Positions 49,888-60,456 of a stretch of DNA of 64,000 bases are shown one piece after another. The stretch comes from Streptomyces sp. TRM70350 (GTDB lineage Bacteria; Actinomycetota; Actinomycetes; Streptomycetales; Streptomycetaceae), in NCBI RefSeq assembly GCF_019219825.1, contig NZ_JAHUXH010000027.1, positions 1 through 64,000 on the forward strand, written 5' to 3'. A model generated the notes under the pieces. That model ran no database searches. It had not been told where the DNA came from and saw only the letters and a program-made list of their open reading frames with translations. Position numbers and translations under genes: made by a program. Position 1 is the first letter of the stretch, and each line of letters starts with the position of its first letter.

Positions 49888-50343
49888 GCCGGAGACCCAC
49901 GGGGACTCCTGGCCGACCGCGCGGGGCAGGACACCCGGGCGGCGGCCCACCGAGCCACCCCGGAAGAGAAGCCGTCCGCGGCGCCCACATCCGCGGGCGG
50001 CTTCACTTGTCGGTGCGGGGCCTTTGGCCATGGCAGCGCGGAGTTGGCCGCGGCGAGCGGGCGGCCCGCCGGGTTCGCCGCCTCGGCCGCACGCCGGGCG
50101 AGGGCGGCGGCCTCCGCCAGGTCGGGGCTGTCCACACCTCGACGACCCGGTGGGCGACCGGGACCCCGAGGCGGTGTTCCGGACGCTGGCGACAATGCTG
50201 TTCCGCTCCGCCTGACCGTGGGGACCTTGCCGCCGAGGCACCCCTTCCGGCCACCCTTCGGGGAGCCCTACGACCACGGAGCCCTGCGACCTCCGAGCCC
50301 TACGACCCCGAGCCCAACGACCCGACCCCTACGCCCTCCGCCC
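49888..50343. other. Gene remnants between antitoxin-like gene and mfd
   Basis: No intact gene. On the minus strand, about 50025-50130 reads LAEAAALARRAAEAANPAG, then RPLAAANSALPWP, matching an internal part of SCO6745-family proteins. On the plus strand, 50137-50215 reads GDRDPEAVFRTLATMLFRSA to a stop, resembling a TetR-regulator C-terminus. From 50240 to 50343 the DNA is made of degenerate CCCTACGACCCC-like repeats just after the mfd stop. Confidence 0.5.
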
Positions 50344-53300
50344 CTACGACCCCAGAATCGACGCCAGGAACTCCCCGACCCAGCCCAGCAAATCCCGCCC
50401 GACCAGCGGCTTCCCGCCCACCTTCGCCGTCTTCGGACGCGGCACCAGCACCTGGTGCACCGCCGGTTTGATGACCGTCCCGGGGTACAGCCGCTTGACC
50501 CGCAGTTCCTGCGACTCCCGCAACTCCACCGGCGCGAAGCGGATGTTGTTCCCCTGGAGCACGATCTCGCCCACGCCGCACGCGCGCGCGAGCATGCGCA
50601 GGCCGGCCACCAGCAGCAGGTTCTCCACCGGCTCGGGCAGCTTGCCGTACCGGTCGACGAGTTCCTCCCGTACGGCCTTGATGTCCTCCTCGGAGTTGGC
50701 GGAGGCGATCGAACGGTAGGCCTGCAGGCGCAGCCGCTCGCCCGGCGCGTAGTCGTGCGGGACGTGTGCGTCGACCGGCAGTTCGATCTTGACTTCGAGC
50801 GGCGGCTCCTCCTCGATCCCGCCGGTCTCCAGCTGCCGCCGGTAGTCCGCGACCGCCTCGCCGACCATCCGGACGTACAGGTCGAAGCCGACACCGGCGA
50901 TGTGGCCGGACTGTTCGCCGCCGAGGAGGTTTCCGGCGCCGCGGATCTCCAGGTCCTTCATGGCCACGTACATGCCCGCGCCCATCTCCGTGTGCTGGGC
51001 GATGGTGGCGAGCCGCTCGTGGGCGGTCTCGGTCAGCGGCTTCTCCGGCGGGTACAGGAAGTACGCGTACCCCCGCTCCCGCCCACGCCCGACGCGCCCG
51101 CGCAGCTGGTGCAGCTGCGACAGACCGAAGGTGTCCCCTCGTTCAACGATCAGCGTGTTCGCGTTCGAGATGTCGATGCCGGACTCGACGATCGTCGTCG
51201 ACACCAGCACGTCGTACTTCTTCTCCCAGAAGTCGACGACGACCTGCTCCAGCGCCGTCTCCGACATCTGCCCGTGCGCGGTGGCGATGCGCGCCTCGGG
51301 GACGATCTCGCGCAGCCGGGCCGCCGCGCGGTCGATGGACTCGACCCGGTTGTGGATGTAGAAGACCTGGCCCTCGCGCAGCAGTTCACGGCGGATGGCG
51401 GCGCCGATCTGCTTCTCCTCGTAGGGGCCGACGAAGGTCAGCACCGGGTGCCGTTCCTCGGGCGGGGTGGTGATCGTCGACATCTCGCGGATGCCGGTCA
51501 CCGCCATCTCCAGGGTGCGCGGAATCGGGGTGGCGGACATCGTCAGCACGTCGACGTTGGCGCGCAGCTTCTTCAGCTGCTCCTTGTGCTCGACGCCGAA
51601 CCGCTGCTCCTCGTCGACGATGACCAGCCCCAGGTCCTTGAACTTCGTCTCCGAGGAGAACAGGCGGTGCGTGCCGATGACGACGTCCACCGAGCCCTCC
51701 CGCAGGCCCTGAAGGACCGCCTTGGCCTCGGTGTCCGTCTGGAACCGGGACAGCGCCTTCACACTCACCGGGAACTGCGCGTACCGCTCGCTGAACGTCC
51801 CGAAGTGCTGCTGCACCAGCAGCGTCGTCGGGACGAGGACCGCCACCTGCTTGCCGTCCTGTACGGCCTTGAAGGCGGCCCGGACCGCGATCTCCGTCTT
51901 GCCGTAGCCGACGTCGCCGCAGATCAGGCGGTCCATCGGGACCGACTTCTCCATGTCGTCCTTGACCTCGGCGATGGTGGTCAGCTGGTCGGGCGTCTCC
52001 GCGTACGGGAAGGCGTCCTCCAGCTCGCGCTGCCAGGGGGTGTCCGCGCCGAACGCGTGCCCGGGCGCCGCCATCCGCGCGCTGTACAGCTTGATCAGGT
52101 CGGCCGCGATCTCCTTGACGGCCTTCTTCGCACGTGCCTTGGTCTTCGTCCAGTCCGCGCCGCCGAGCCGGTGCAGCGTGGGCGCCTCGCCGCCGACGTA
52201 CTTGGTGATCTGCTCCAGCTGGTCGGTGGGGATGTAGAGGCGGTCGCCGGGCTGGCCGCGCTTGGCGGGGGCGTACTCCACGACCAGGTACTCGCGGGTC
52301 GCGCCCTGCACGGTGCGCTGCACCATCTCGATGTAGCGGCCCACGCCGTGCTGCTCATGGACGATGTAGTCGCCCGCTTCCAGGGTGAGCGGGTCGATGG
52401 TCTTGCGGCGGCGGGCGGGCATGCGGGCGCCGTCGCGGCCGGCCGCCTTCTGGCCGGACAGGTCGGTCTCGGTGAGCACGGCGAGCTTGAGGGCCGGGTC
52501 GACGAAGCCGTGGTCGATCGAGCCGCACGCCACGTGCACCACGGACGAGGAGATCTCCCCCAGGTCGGCCTCCAGCCGGGCCGCGATGCCCTCACCGCCG
52601 AGCACCTCGACCGTGCGGGCGGCCGGGCCGTGGCCCTCGGTGACGAAGACCGTGCGCCAGCCGTCGGCGAGCCACCCCTTGGTGTCCGCGAGCGCCTTGG
52701 CGGTGTCGCCGCGGTAGCTCTCCGGGGCGTGCATGCCGAGCTTGAGGGTGTCCGCGTCCAGCTCCTCGTCCGCGGCGAACGGCGCGACGGACCACCACAT
52801 CATGTCCAGCTCACGCGCCCGGTCGCGGACGTCCGCGATGGACCACAGGGAGGCCGCGTCGACGTCGATGGGCGCCTCACCGCCGCCGGCGGTGGCCGCC
52901 CAGGACGCCTGCAGGAACTCCCGCGAGGTCGCCACGAGATCCGCGGCACGCGTGCGGATCCGCTCCGGATCGCATACGACGGCCATGGCGCCCTTGGGCA
53001 GTACGTCCAGCAGCAGCTCCATGTCGTCGACCAGGACCGGCGCGAGCGACTCCATGCCCTCCACGGCGATGCCCTCGGCGATCTTGCCGAGCAGCTCGCC
53101 GAGCTGGGGGTGCTCTTCGGCGAGGGCACGCGCGCGTGCGCGTACGTCGTCGGTGAGCAGCAGCTCACGGCAGGGCGGGGCCCACAGGCCGTGCTCGGCG
53201 ACTTCGAGGGAGCGCTGGTCGGCGACCTTGAAGTAGCGGATCTCCTCGACGTCGTCGCCCCAGAACTCGATGCGCAGGGGGTGTTCCTCGGTGGGCGGGA

Positions 53301-53877
53301 ACACATCGAGGATCCCGCCGCGTACGGCGAACTCGCCCCGCTTCTCGACCAGCTCCACGCGCGCGTACGCGGCGGCGGCGAGGGCGTCGACGACCTGGTT
53401 GAGGTCGGCGCTCTGCCCGGTCCGCAGCGCCACCGGCTCCAGGTCGCCCAGGCCCTTGACCTGCGGCTGGAGCACGGACCGCACGGGTGCCACGACGACG
53501 GAGACCGGGCCGGTCTCGGGGTCGTCGGGGCGGGGGTGGGCCAGCCTGCGCAGCACGGCCAGGCGACGGCCCACGGTGTCGCTGCGGGGGCTGAGCCGCT
53601 CGTGCGGGAGCGTCTCCCACGCCGGGTACTCCACGACGCCCTCCGGCGGCAGCAGCGACCGCAGGGCCGCCGCCAGGTCCTCCGCCTCGCGTCCGGTCGC
53701 CGTCACCGCCAGCACCGGGCGGCCGCTCTCGCGGGCCAGCGCGGCGACCGCGAAGGGGCGGGCCGCCTGGGGGCCGACCAGGTCGACGTGCATCCGGTTG
53801 CCGTCCGTGGCCGCCTTGATCGCTTCCGCGAGTGCGGCGTCCTTGACGACGGCGTCGAGCAGACCGTGCAGGCTCAT
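50344..53877 (-). CDS. mfd: Transcription-repair coupling factor
   Basis: Superfamily II translocase that removes RNA polymerase stalled at DNA damage and recruits UvrA. It is 1177 residues, standard for Mfd. The UvrB-homology module is N-terminal (about 20-350, EYPAWETLPHERLSPRSD). The CarD/RNAP-interaction domain is near 470-540 (GDYIVHEQHGVGRYIEM). The motor has Walker A GDVGYGKTEIAVRAAFKAV, DEEQRFG, MSATPIPRTLEMA and HGQMSETALEQVVVDFW. GRGRERGYAYFLYPPEK precedes the C-terminal TRCF domain. ATG 53877 fits the family start MSLHGLLDAV. All motifs are intact. Confidence 0.97.
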   Translation of the reverse strand: MSLHGLLDAVVKDAALAEAIKAATDGNRMHVDLVGPQAARPFAVAALARESGRPVLAVTATGREAEDLAAALRSLLPPEGVVEYPAWETLPHERLSPRSDTVGRRLAVLRRLAHPRPDDPETGPVSVVVAPVRSVLQPQVKGLGDLEPVALRTGQSADLNQVVDALAAAAYARVELVEKRGEFAVRGGILDVFPPTEEHPLRIEFWGDDVEEIRYFKVADQRSLEVAEHGLWAPPCRELLLTDDVRARARALAEEHPQLGELLGKIAEGIAVEGMESLAPVLVDDMELLLDVLPKGAMAVVCDPERIRTRAADLVATSREFLQASWAATAGGGEAPIDVDAASLWSIADVRDRARELDMMWWSVAPFAADEELDADTLKLGMHAPESYRGDTAKALADTKGWLADGWRTVFVTEGHGPAARTVEVLGGEGIAARLEADLGEISSSVVHVACGSIDHGFVDPALKLAVLTETDLSGQKAAGRDGARMPARRRKTIDPLTLEAGDYIVHEQHGVGRYIEMVQRTVQGATREYLVVEYAPAKRGQPGDRLYIPTDQLEQITKYVGGEAPTLHRLGGADWTKTKARAKKAVKEIAADLIKLYSARMAAPGHAFGADTPWQRELEDAFPYAETPDQLTTIAEVKDDMEKSVPMDRLICGDVGYGKTEIAVRAAFKAVQDGKQVAVLVPTTLLVQQHFGTFSERYAQFPVSVKALSRFQTDTEAKAVLQGLREGSVDVVIGTHRLFSSETKFKDLGLVIVDEEQRFGVEHKEQLKKLRANVDVLTMSATPIPRTLEMAVTGIREMSTITTPPEERHPVLTFVGPYEEKQIGAAIRRELLREGQVFYIHNRVESIDRAAARLREIVPEARIATAHGQMSETALEQVVVDFWEKKYDVLVSTTIVESGIDISNANTLIVERGDTFGLSQLHQLRGRVGRGRERGYAYFLYPPEKPLTETAHERLATIAQHTEMGAGMYVAMKDLEIRGAGNLLGGEQSGHIAGVGFDLYVRMVGEAVADYRRQLETGGIEEEPPLEVKIELPVDAHVPHDYAPGERLRLQAYRSIASANSEEDIKAVREELVDRYGKLPEPVENLLLVAGLRMLARACGVGEIVLQGNNIRFAPVELRESQELRVKRLYPGTVIKPAVHQVLVPRPKTAKVGGKPLVGRDLLGWVGEFLASILGS

Positions 53878-54072
53878 GGGGGGCTTTCCGTCCGGGATGA
53901 CAGGGAACTGATGTCAGGGGCTGGCTCGCGGCAGGGGTGGGCAACGCGAACCACCCGACACGCGGGGCGGGCCGGGGTTCTCCAGAGTACGTCGCCGCCG
54001 CGGGTGTCACCCTCCTGGCCGACCCACACACCGGATCAGGAGGACGACGCCCCGCTGCCGCGCGCATGCGAC

Positions 54073-54127
54073 GGGCCCGGCGCCGTGAGTCCCCCAGGAC
54101 TCCTCGACGCCGGGCCCTCCCCCGCAA
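54073..54127 (-). terminator. Terminator after the second ABC operon
   Basis: GGGCCCGGCG (54073-54082) and CGCCGGGCCC (54118-54127), with a second pairing GAGTCC/GGACTC inside the loop. It lies 17 bp after the permease stop at 54144. Confidence 0.78.
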
Positions 54128-54143
54128 CCCCCGTGTGCGGTGG

Positions 54144-56719
54144 CTACTCGGTGGCGATGGCGTTGAGAACGTTCATCCGGCCCGCCCGGAAGGCCGGTAT
54201 CAGGGCGGCGAACAGGCCCACGAAGGCCGAGCCGACGAACACCGCGCCGATGGTCGGCCACGGGATCTCCAGCACGTTCAGCCCCTCCAGGGCGAGCAGC
54301 TGCTGGGCCGTGGCGCCCCAGCCCATGCCCAGCCCCAGGCCCAGCAGGGCACCGAAGAGGGCGATCACGACCGACTCCAGGCGGATCATGCGGCGCAACT
54401 GCCGGCGCGAGAGGCCGATCGCCCGCATCAGGCCGATCTCCCGGGTCCGCTCGACCACCGACAGGGCGAGCGTGTTCACCACGCCCAGGATCGCCACGAT
54501 GATCGCGAGGGCCAGCAGGCCGTAGATCATGTTCAGCAGCTGCCCGATCTGGTCCTTGAGGGCCTCCTTGTAGTCGGTCTGGTCCCGGACGCTGTACTGC
54601 GGGTAGTCGTCCAGCGCCGCCTTCAGCGCCGTGTACGCGGCCGTCTCCTGGCCGTCCTTCGCCGAGGCGAACAGCAGCCTGTCGAGGGGCATCTTCTCGG
54701 CCGGGACGTACTTGGCGAGGGTGTCGATCGAGGTGTACATCGCGCCCTGGTCGATCACCGCGTCGCTGCTGGTGATCGCCCGGACCGTCAGCTGGGCGGT
54801 GGAGCCGTCCGCGAAGTCGACGGCGACCTTGGAGCCGAGGCTGATGCCGTGGTCCTTGGCGTACTCCTCGTGCACGGACATCGAGTCGGGCCGGTAGGCG
54901 TCGGCGAGGTTGCCCGCGACGGTCTCCACCCGCAGGTCCTGCGCGTACGTCGGGTCGGCGGCCGTGATGGCGGTGTCCTTGGACGTCTTGCCGTCAGGGG
55001 TGGTGAAGTCGGCCTGCGTCCACTTGTACTCGGTGACGCGGTCCACGCCGTCGGCCGCCTTCACGGCCTCGACCGCCTGCGGCGTGATCAGCTGGCCGCT
55101 GTCGGACTGCACGATGAAGTCCGTACCGACGCTCTTGTCGAGCTCCTCCGTCGCCGAGGCGACCATCGACGAGCCGACCACCGACAGGCAGGCCACCAGC
55201 GCCAGCCCGATCATCAGCGCGGCGCCCGTGGCGCCCGTGCGGCGCGGGTTGCGCAGCGCGTTGCGCTCGGCCATCCGGCCGACGGGGCCGAACATCCGCA
55301 GCACGATCACGCCGAGCACCCGCACCACCGCGCCCGCCAGCAGCGGACCGATGACGACGAAGCCGATCAGCGACAGCACCACGCCCGCGCCCAGCCACAG
55401 GGCACCCTCGCTCGCCTTGTCGGCGGCGGCCGCCAGGTACAGGCCGGCCCCGCCCGCGCCCGTCAGCAGCACGCCGAGCACGGCGCGGACGGCGCCCGCC
55501 TTGGCGTCGGCCGGGGCGCCCGCGTCGCGCAGCGCGGCCATCGGGGAGACCTTTCCGGCGCGGCGGGCCGGGAGGTAGGCGGCCAGGACGGTGACCACGA
55601 CACCCAGGACGAGGCCGACCACCGGGGTGGTCCACACGATGGTCAGGTCGTCCGTCGAGAGGTTCATGCCCATGGCGCCCATGAGCTTCATCAGCCCCAC
55701 CGCGAGCCCCACGCCCGCGCCGACGCCCAGCACGGAGCCGACGACGCCGAGCAGCAGCGCCTCGATCAGCACCGAGCGGTTGACCTGCCCGCGGCTCGAT
55801 CCGATGGCCCGCATCAGGCCGATCTCGCGGGTGCGCTGGGCGACCAGCATGGAGAAGGTGTTGATGATCAGGAAGACGCCGACGAGGAAGGCGATCCCGG
55901 CGAAGCCGAGCATCGCGTACTTGATGACGCCCATGAACTCCTGGACGTCCTCGGCGTTGGCGTCCGCGACCTCCTTGGCGGTCTGCACCTTGTAGCCGCC
56001 GTCGAGCGCGGTGGCGACGTTCTTCTTCAGCTGGGCGTCGCTGACGCCGGGCGCGGCGGTGACGTTGACGTTGGTGTACACCCCGGTCTCGCCGACCAGG
56101 GTCTGCTGGGCGGTCCTGGTGTCGAGGTAGAAGATCGCGGCGCCGGGGTTGGTGACGGTGAAGTCGGCGATGCCGCAGACCTTCGCCCGGTGCGTGCCGA
56201 CGGCGGTGATGACGCCGATCTCGTCGCCCAGCTTCAGGCCGTGCTTGTCGGCGGTGTCCGCGTCGACCATCACCTGGTCGGCGCCCTCGGGTGCGGAACC
56301 GGAGGTGATCTCCATGGTGCGGGCGTCGTTGGCGTTCCAGTTGCCGACGATGGTCGGCCCGCCGTTGGTCGGGGAGAGGCTGTCCTTGTCGGCGTCGATG
56401 ACGGTCACCGACGTCGAGAAGACCGTCCCCTCGGCCGACTTCACGCCGTCCGCCTTGCCGACCTCGTCGACGACGGAGGCCGGCATGACCGGCGGCTTGC
56501 CGTTGTCGGCGGTGGTCTCACCGGTGTCCGACGAACCCTTGGCGCTGACCGTGACGTCCGAGGCGGTGGCCGCGAACAGCTTGTCGAAGGTCGTGTTCAT
56601 CGTGTCGGTGAACACCAGCGTGCCGCACACGAAGGCCACCGACAGCAGCACGGCGACGGCCGACAGGGCCATGCGCCCCTTGTGCGCGAGGAAGTTGCGC
56701 ATCGAGGTCTTCAGCACGG

Positions 56720-56723
<4 letters not shown>
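54144..56723 (-). CDS. FtsX-like ABC transporter permease (second exporter)
   Basis: Membrane subunit of 859 residues, paralogous to 24713-27241. It starts MTVLKTSMRNFLAHKGRMAL with the first helix. A MacB-PCD-like extracytoplasmic domain spans about 45-255. Helices with VFLIINTFSMLVAQRTREIGLMRAIG follow, then central helices, a second large loop (about 500-690) and final helices with LALSVVERTREIGLMRAIGLSRRQLRRMIRLE. The ATG at 56723 overlaps the ATPase stop (ATGA), a tighter coupling than in the first exporter. Substrate unknown. Confidence 0.93.
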
Positions 56724-57508
<785 letters not shown>

Positions 57509-58181
57509 CGTATGTCTCCTATATCAGTCAGCAGTTCACTCGCGTGCGCAGTGGTACGCCGATGAGTCTCGCGGCAGGAGGGGGCACCGCTCGATGGTGC
57601 ACAGCCCCCTCTTTCACTGAGGAAAACCCCACCCCCGAAGGTGCGGTGCACCGCCTCGCAGCGCCCTCGGCCTTGCCCCCCGGCGGCACCCTCAGCGGCG
57701 TAAAGCCAGATTAAGGACGGCCCGAGCATCCCTCGTCCTCCGCCGGGACGAACCCTCCCCGACCCCTGGTACGGAGATCCCCCTAGGGGCAGTCCCCCCT
57801 TGGGTGGAGTCCGTCTCGGGGTCGGTTCCTCCCTGCGGCCCACTCAGGCTGCACCCTGCCGTCGCGTGAGGGTCAAGCGGGAAGCTGTCGCCCGCGCGAC
57901 CGGATGGGGCGGCGGCGCGCGCCGCTCATCCGCGCGGGCATGCGTGTTCCCGTGCCCATGAGGCTTGTTCATCTCTCGCAGGCCCCAACTGTGGCGCCAA
58001 AAGTCGGAGTTAACGCGGGTAACAGCGCAGGTCATCCCCGGCGCCTCGAAGTAAGCGCATACCGACCACTCAGTTTGCCCAAAACGCCGCGCGCCCTGGG
58101 CCCGCCGAGTAGCGTGCGTGGCCCGCCCCCCACCTCCCTGCGGTCCACCGCCACGGACCCGAGCCGCGCAAGGAGCACGGG
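57509..58181. other. Divergent intergenic region
   Basis: 673 bp between the second ABC operon and the DUF485 gene. Features seen are a GATCCCCCTAGGGG palindromic patch around 57776-57790 and an AT-richer area around 57700-57720. No coding sequence was supported on either strand. Confidence 0.5.
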
Positions 58182-58667
58182 ATGTCCCACGACCCGTTGT
58201 CACCACAGCCGCGACATCCGTCCTGTCCACCGCCCCATGACCCCTTCTTCTCGCCGTTCACCCGAAACGTCCCGCCCACCTCACCGACGTACCCGAGCTA
58301 TCCCTGGCAACCGCAACCGCAGCCCGAGCCCGCCCCGCGGCGTGCGCCGGTGCGCGCGCCGCTCGGGCACCACAGCGACCTGCGCATCCTGCGCAGCGCC
58401 TACCGCTGGCAGCGGCGGGTGGCGACGCTCACCGCGCTCGGGTACTTCACGCTGTTCCTCGTGCTGTCGGCGTTCGCGCCGGGGTTCATGACGGCCGAGG
58501 TCGCCGGTGGACTGCCCGCCGGACTGCTGCTCGCGCTGGCGCAACTGCCCGTCACCTGGCTCGCGATCGCGCTGTACGAGCACACCGCGCGCGTGCGGGT
58601 CGATCCGCTCGCGGACCGGATCCGCCGACAGGCCGCGCTGGACGCCAAGCGAGGGGCGGCACGGTGA
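58182..58667 (+). CDS. DUF485 membrane protein
   Basis: A 161-residue two-helix membrane protein of the DUF485 (YjcH) family, found upstream of acetate-type symporters. ATG 58182 has AGGAG six bases upstream. The N-terminal 65 residues are Pro/Gln-rich and disordered. The DUF485 part begins SDLRILRSAYRWQRRVATLT, with helices GYFTLFLVLSAFAPGFM and LPAGLLLALAQLPVTWLAIALY, and ends RIRRQAALDAKRGAAR. It overlaps the symporter start by GTGA. Its role as partner or modulator of the symporter is inferred from conserved pairing. Confidence 0.92.
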   Translation: MSHDPLSPQPRHPSCPPPHDPFFSPFTRNVPPTSPTYPSYPWQPQPQPEPAPRRAPVRAPLGHHSDLRILRSAYRWQRRVATLTALGYFTLFLVLSAFAPGFMTAEVAGGLPAGLLLALAQLPVTWLAIALYEHTARVRVDPLADRIRRQAALDAKRGAAR

Positions 58668-60274
58668 CGGGATTCAGTGAGTCGGCGGAGACGATGTCGC
58701 TGGTGGCGTTCACCGTCGTCGCCACGATCACGCTGCTGCTGTGTGTGATGACCGGCCCGGACCGGGACGACCTCGACGAGTTCTACACCGGCTACAGCTC
58801 CCTGTCCCCGATGCGCAACGGCCTGGCGATCGCCGGCGACTACATCTCCGCGGCGACCGTGCTGGGCACGGGCGGGGTGATCGCGCTGTACGGCCACGAC
58901 GGGATCGTGCTGGCGCTCAGTACGGCGCTGTCGCTGATGCTGCTGATGTTCCTGCTGGCGGAACCTCTGCGGAACGCGGGCCGTTTCACGATGGGAGACG
59001 CCTTCGCACGCCGTATGCCGGGGCGGTGTGTGCGGGTGACCGCGTGTGTGGTGACGCTGGCCGCGCTGTTGCCGATGATGCTGGTCCAGCTCGCGGGCAC
59101 GGGACAGTTGATGGCCTTTCTGCTGGGAATCTCCGGCACAGGGGTGGAGACGGGCTGCATCGTGGGGCTGGGCGCCCTGATGATCAGTTACGCCGCGATC
59201 GGGGGGATGAAAGGGACCGCACTCATCCAGATACTGAAGATGGTGATGCTGCTCGGATCGGGCGCGGTGGTCGCCCTACTCGTGCTGAACAAGTTCGACT
59301 GGGATGTCGTCGCACTGTTCGACACGGCGGCGGAGCGCAGCGGCGTGGACGCCGCGTTCCTCGCCTCCGGGCTGCAGTTCGAGGGCGGGCCGTTCCCCCG
59401 CCTCGACATGATCACCGCCGAGTTGTGCGTGGTGCTGGGCGGCGCCTGCCTGCCGCACGTCACCATGCGCATGTACACCGCGTCCAGCGCCCGCCAGGTG
59501 CGCCGGTCGATGTCCTGGGCGGTGTCCAGCGTCGCGGTCTTCGTGCTGATCATCACGGTCGTCGGCATCGGCGCGACCGCGCTGATCGGCCGCGAGATCA
59601 TCGCCCGCGCCGACCCGCAGGGCAACTCCGCCTATCTGCTGGGCTCCCAGGCGGCGCTCGGACCGGAGGTGACGACCACGGAGACGTTCCTGTTCACGGC
59701 GGTCACCACCGCCGTCTTCCTGACGGTGCTCGCCTCGGTCGCGGGCATGATCCTGGCCTGCGCCAACTCGCTCGCCCACGACGTCTTCGCCGGACGCGTC
59801 CAGGATCTGACCGCCCGCCGCGAGATGACGCTGGCCCGCGTCTCCGCCGTCGCGATCGGCATCCCGACGATCCTGCTGGCCACACTGGTCCAGCACCGCA
59901 GCCTGCAGCCCCTGGTGACGCTGTCCTTCTCCCTGGGCGCCTCCGCCATCGCGCCCGCCCTCGTCTACGGCCTCTTCTGGCGCCGCTACACCCGAACCGG
60001 CCTGCTGAGCACCCTCATCGGCGGCTCCCTCGCGGTCGTGATCCTGATGCCGGGCACCAACCTGGTCTCCGGATCGCCCGTCTCCGCCTTCCCCGAGGCC
60101 GACTTCACCTACTTCCCGTTCACCACCACCGGCCTGGTCTCCGTCCCCCTGGGCTTCGCCTTCGGATGGCTGGGGACGACGGTGTCCGGCCGGCGAAAGG
60201 CGGAGGAGCAGCGGCGGCAGTACGAGGCGGTGGAGGGGTGGATTCTGGCCGGGGCGGCACGCAGGAAGGGCTGA
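58664..60274 (+). CDS. Sodium:solute symporter, cation/acetate type
   Basis: Secondary transporter of the SSS family (ActP-like), 536 residues with about 13 helices. GTG 58664 overlaps the DUF485 stop. Family marks are DLDEFYTGYSSLSPMRNGLA, AGDYISAATVLGTGGVIALYG, the central GGACLPHVTMRMYTASSA and the signature-like VLASVAGMILACANSLAHDV. The substrate is probably acetate or another short monocarboxylate, driven by Na+ or H+. The 3' end (ARRKG and stop) is itself the first unit of the 46-bp tandem repeats that follow. Confidence 0.93.
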   Translation: MTGFSESAETMSLVAFTVVATITLLLCVMTGPDRDDLDEFYTGYSSLSPMRNGLAIAGDYISAATVLGTGGVIALYGHDGIVLALSTALSLMLLMFLLAEPLRNAGRFTMGDAFARRMPGRCVRVTACVVTLAALLPMMLVQLAGTGQLMAFLLGISGTGVETGCIVGLGALMISYAAIGGMKGTALIQILKMVMLLGSGAVVALLVLNKFDWDVVALFDTAAERSGVDAAFLASGLQFEGGPFPRLDMITAELCVVLGGACLPHVTMRMYTASSARQVRRSMSWAVSSVAVFVLIITVVGIGATALIGREIIARADPQGNSAYLLGSQAALGPEVTTTETFLFTAVTTAVFLTVLASVAGMILACANSLAHDVFAGRVQDLTARREMTLARVSAVAIGIPTILLATLVQHRSLQPLVTLSFSLGASAIAPALVYGLFWRRYTRTGLLSTLIGGSLAVVILMPGTNLVSGSPVSAFPEADFTYFPFTTTGLVSVPLGFAFGWLGTTVSGRRKAEEQRRQYEAVEGWILAGAARRKG

Positions 60275-60440
60275 CCGCGCACGGGGACGTTCCGGCGGTG
60301 TTCGTGCGCAGGAAGGGCTGCCCCCGCACGGGACGCCCCGGCGGTGTTCGTGCGCAGGAAGGGCTGCCCCCGCACGGGACGCCCCGGCGGTGTTCGTGCG
60401 CAGGAAGGGCTGACCCCGCACGGGGACGCCCCGGCGGTGT
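60263..60440. repeat. Four tandem copies of a 46-47-bp unit
   Basis: Units begin AGGAAGGGCTG at 60263, 60310, 60356 and 60402 and end GGCGGTGTTCGTGCGC (the last diverges into the terminator). The first copy contains the last codons and TGA of the symporter. Copies 1 and 4 keep the TGA; copies 2 and 3 have TGC instead. The spread suggests duplication of the gene's 3' end. Confidence 0.9.
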
Positions 60441-60456
60441 TCACTCCGCCGGGGCG
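60427..60456. terminator. Bidirectional terminator
   Basis: CGCCCCGGCGG (60427-60437) and CCGCCGGGGCG (60446-60456). It covers the stop codon of the coiled-coil gene on the minus strand and ends the repeat array on the plus strand. Confidence 0.75.

Noticed and set aside
50044..54525. Very long open frame (about 1490 codons) on the plus strand opposite mfd
   Set aside because: It is antisense to the well-conserved mfd and the end of the ABC permease, has no domain, and is explained by the very high third-position GC of the real genes.
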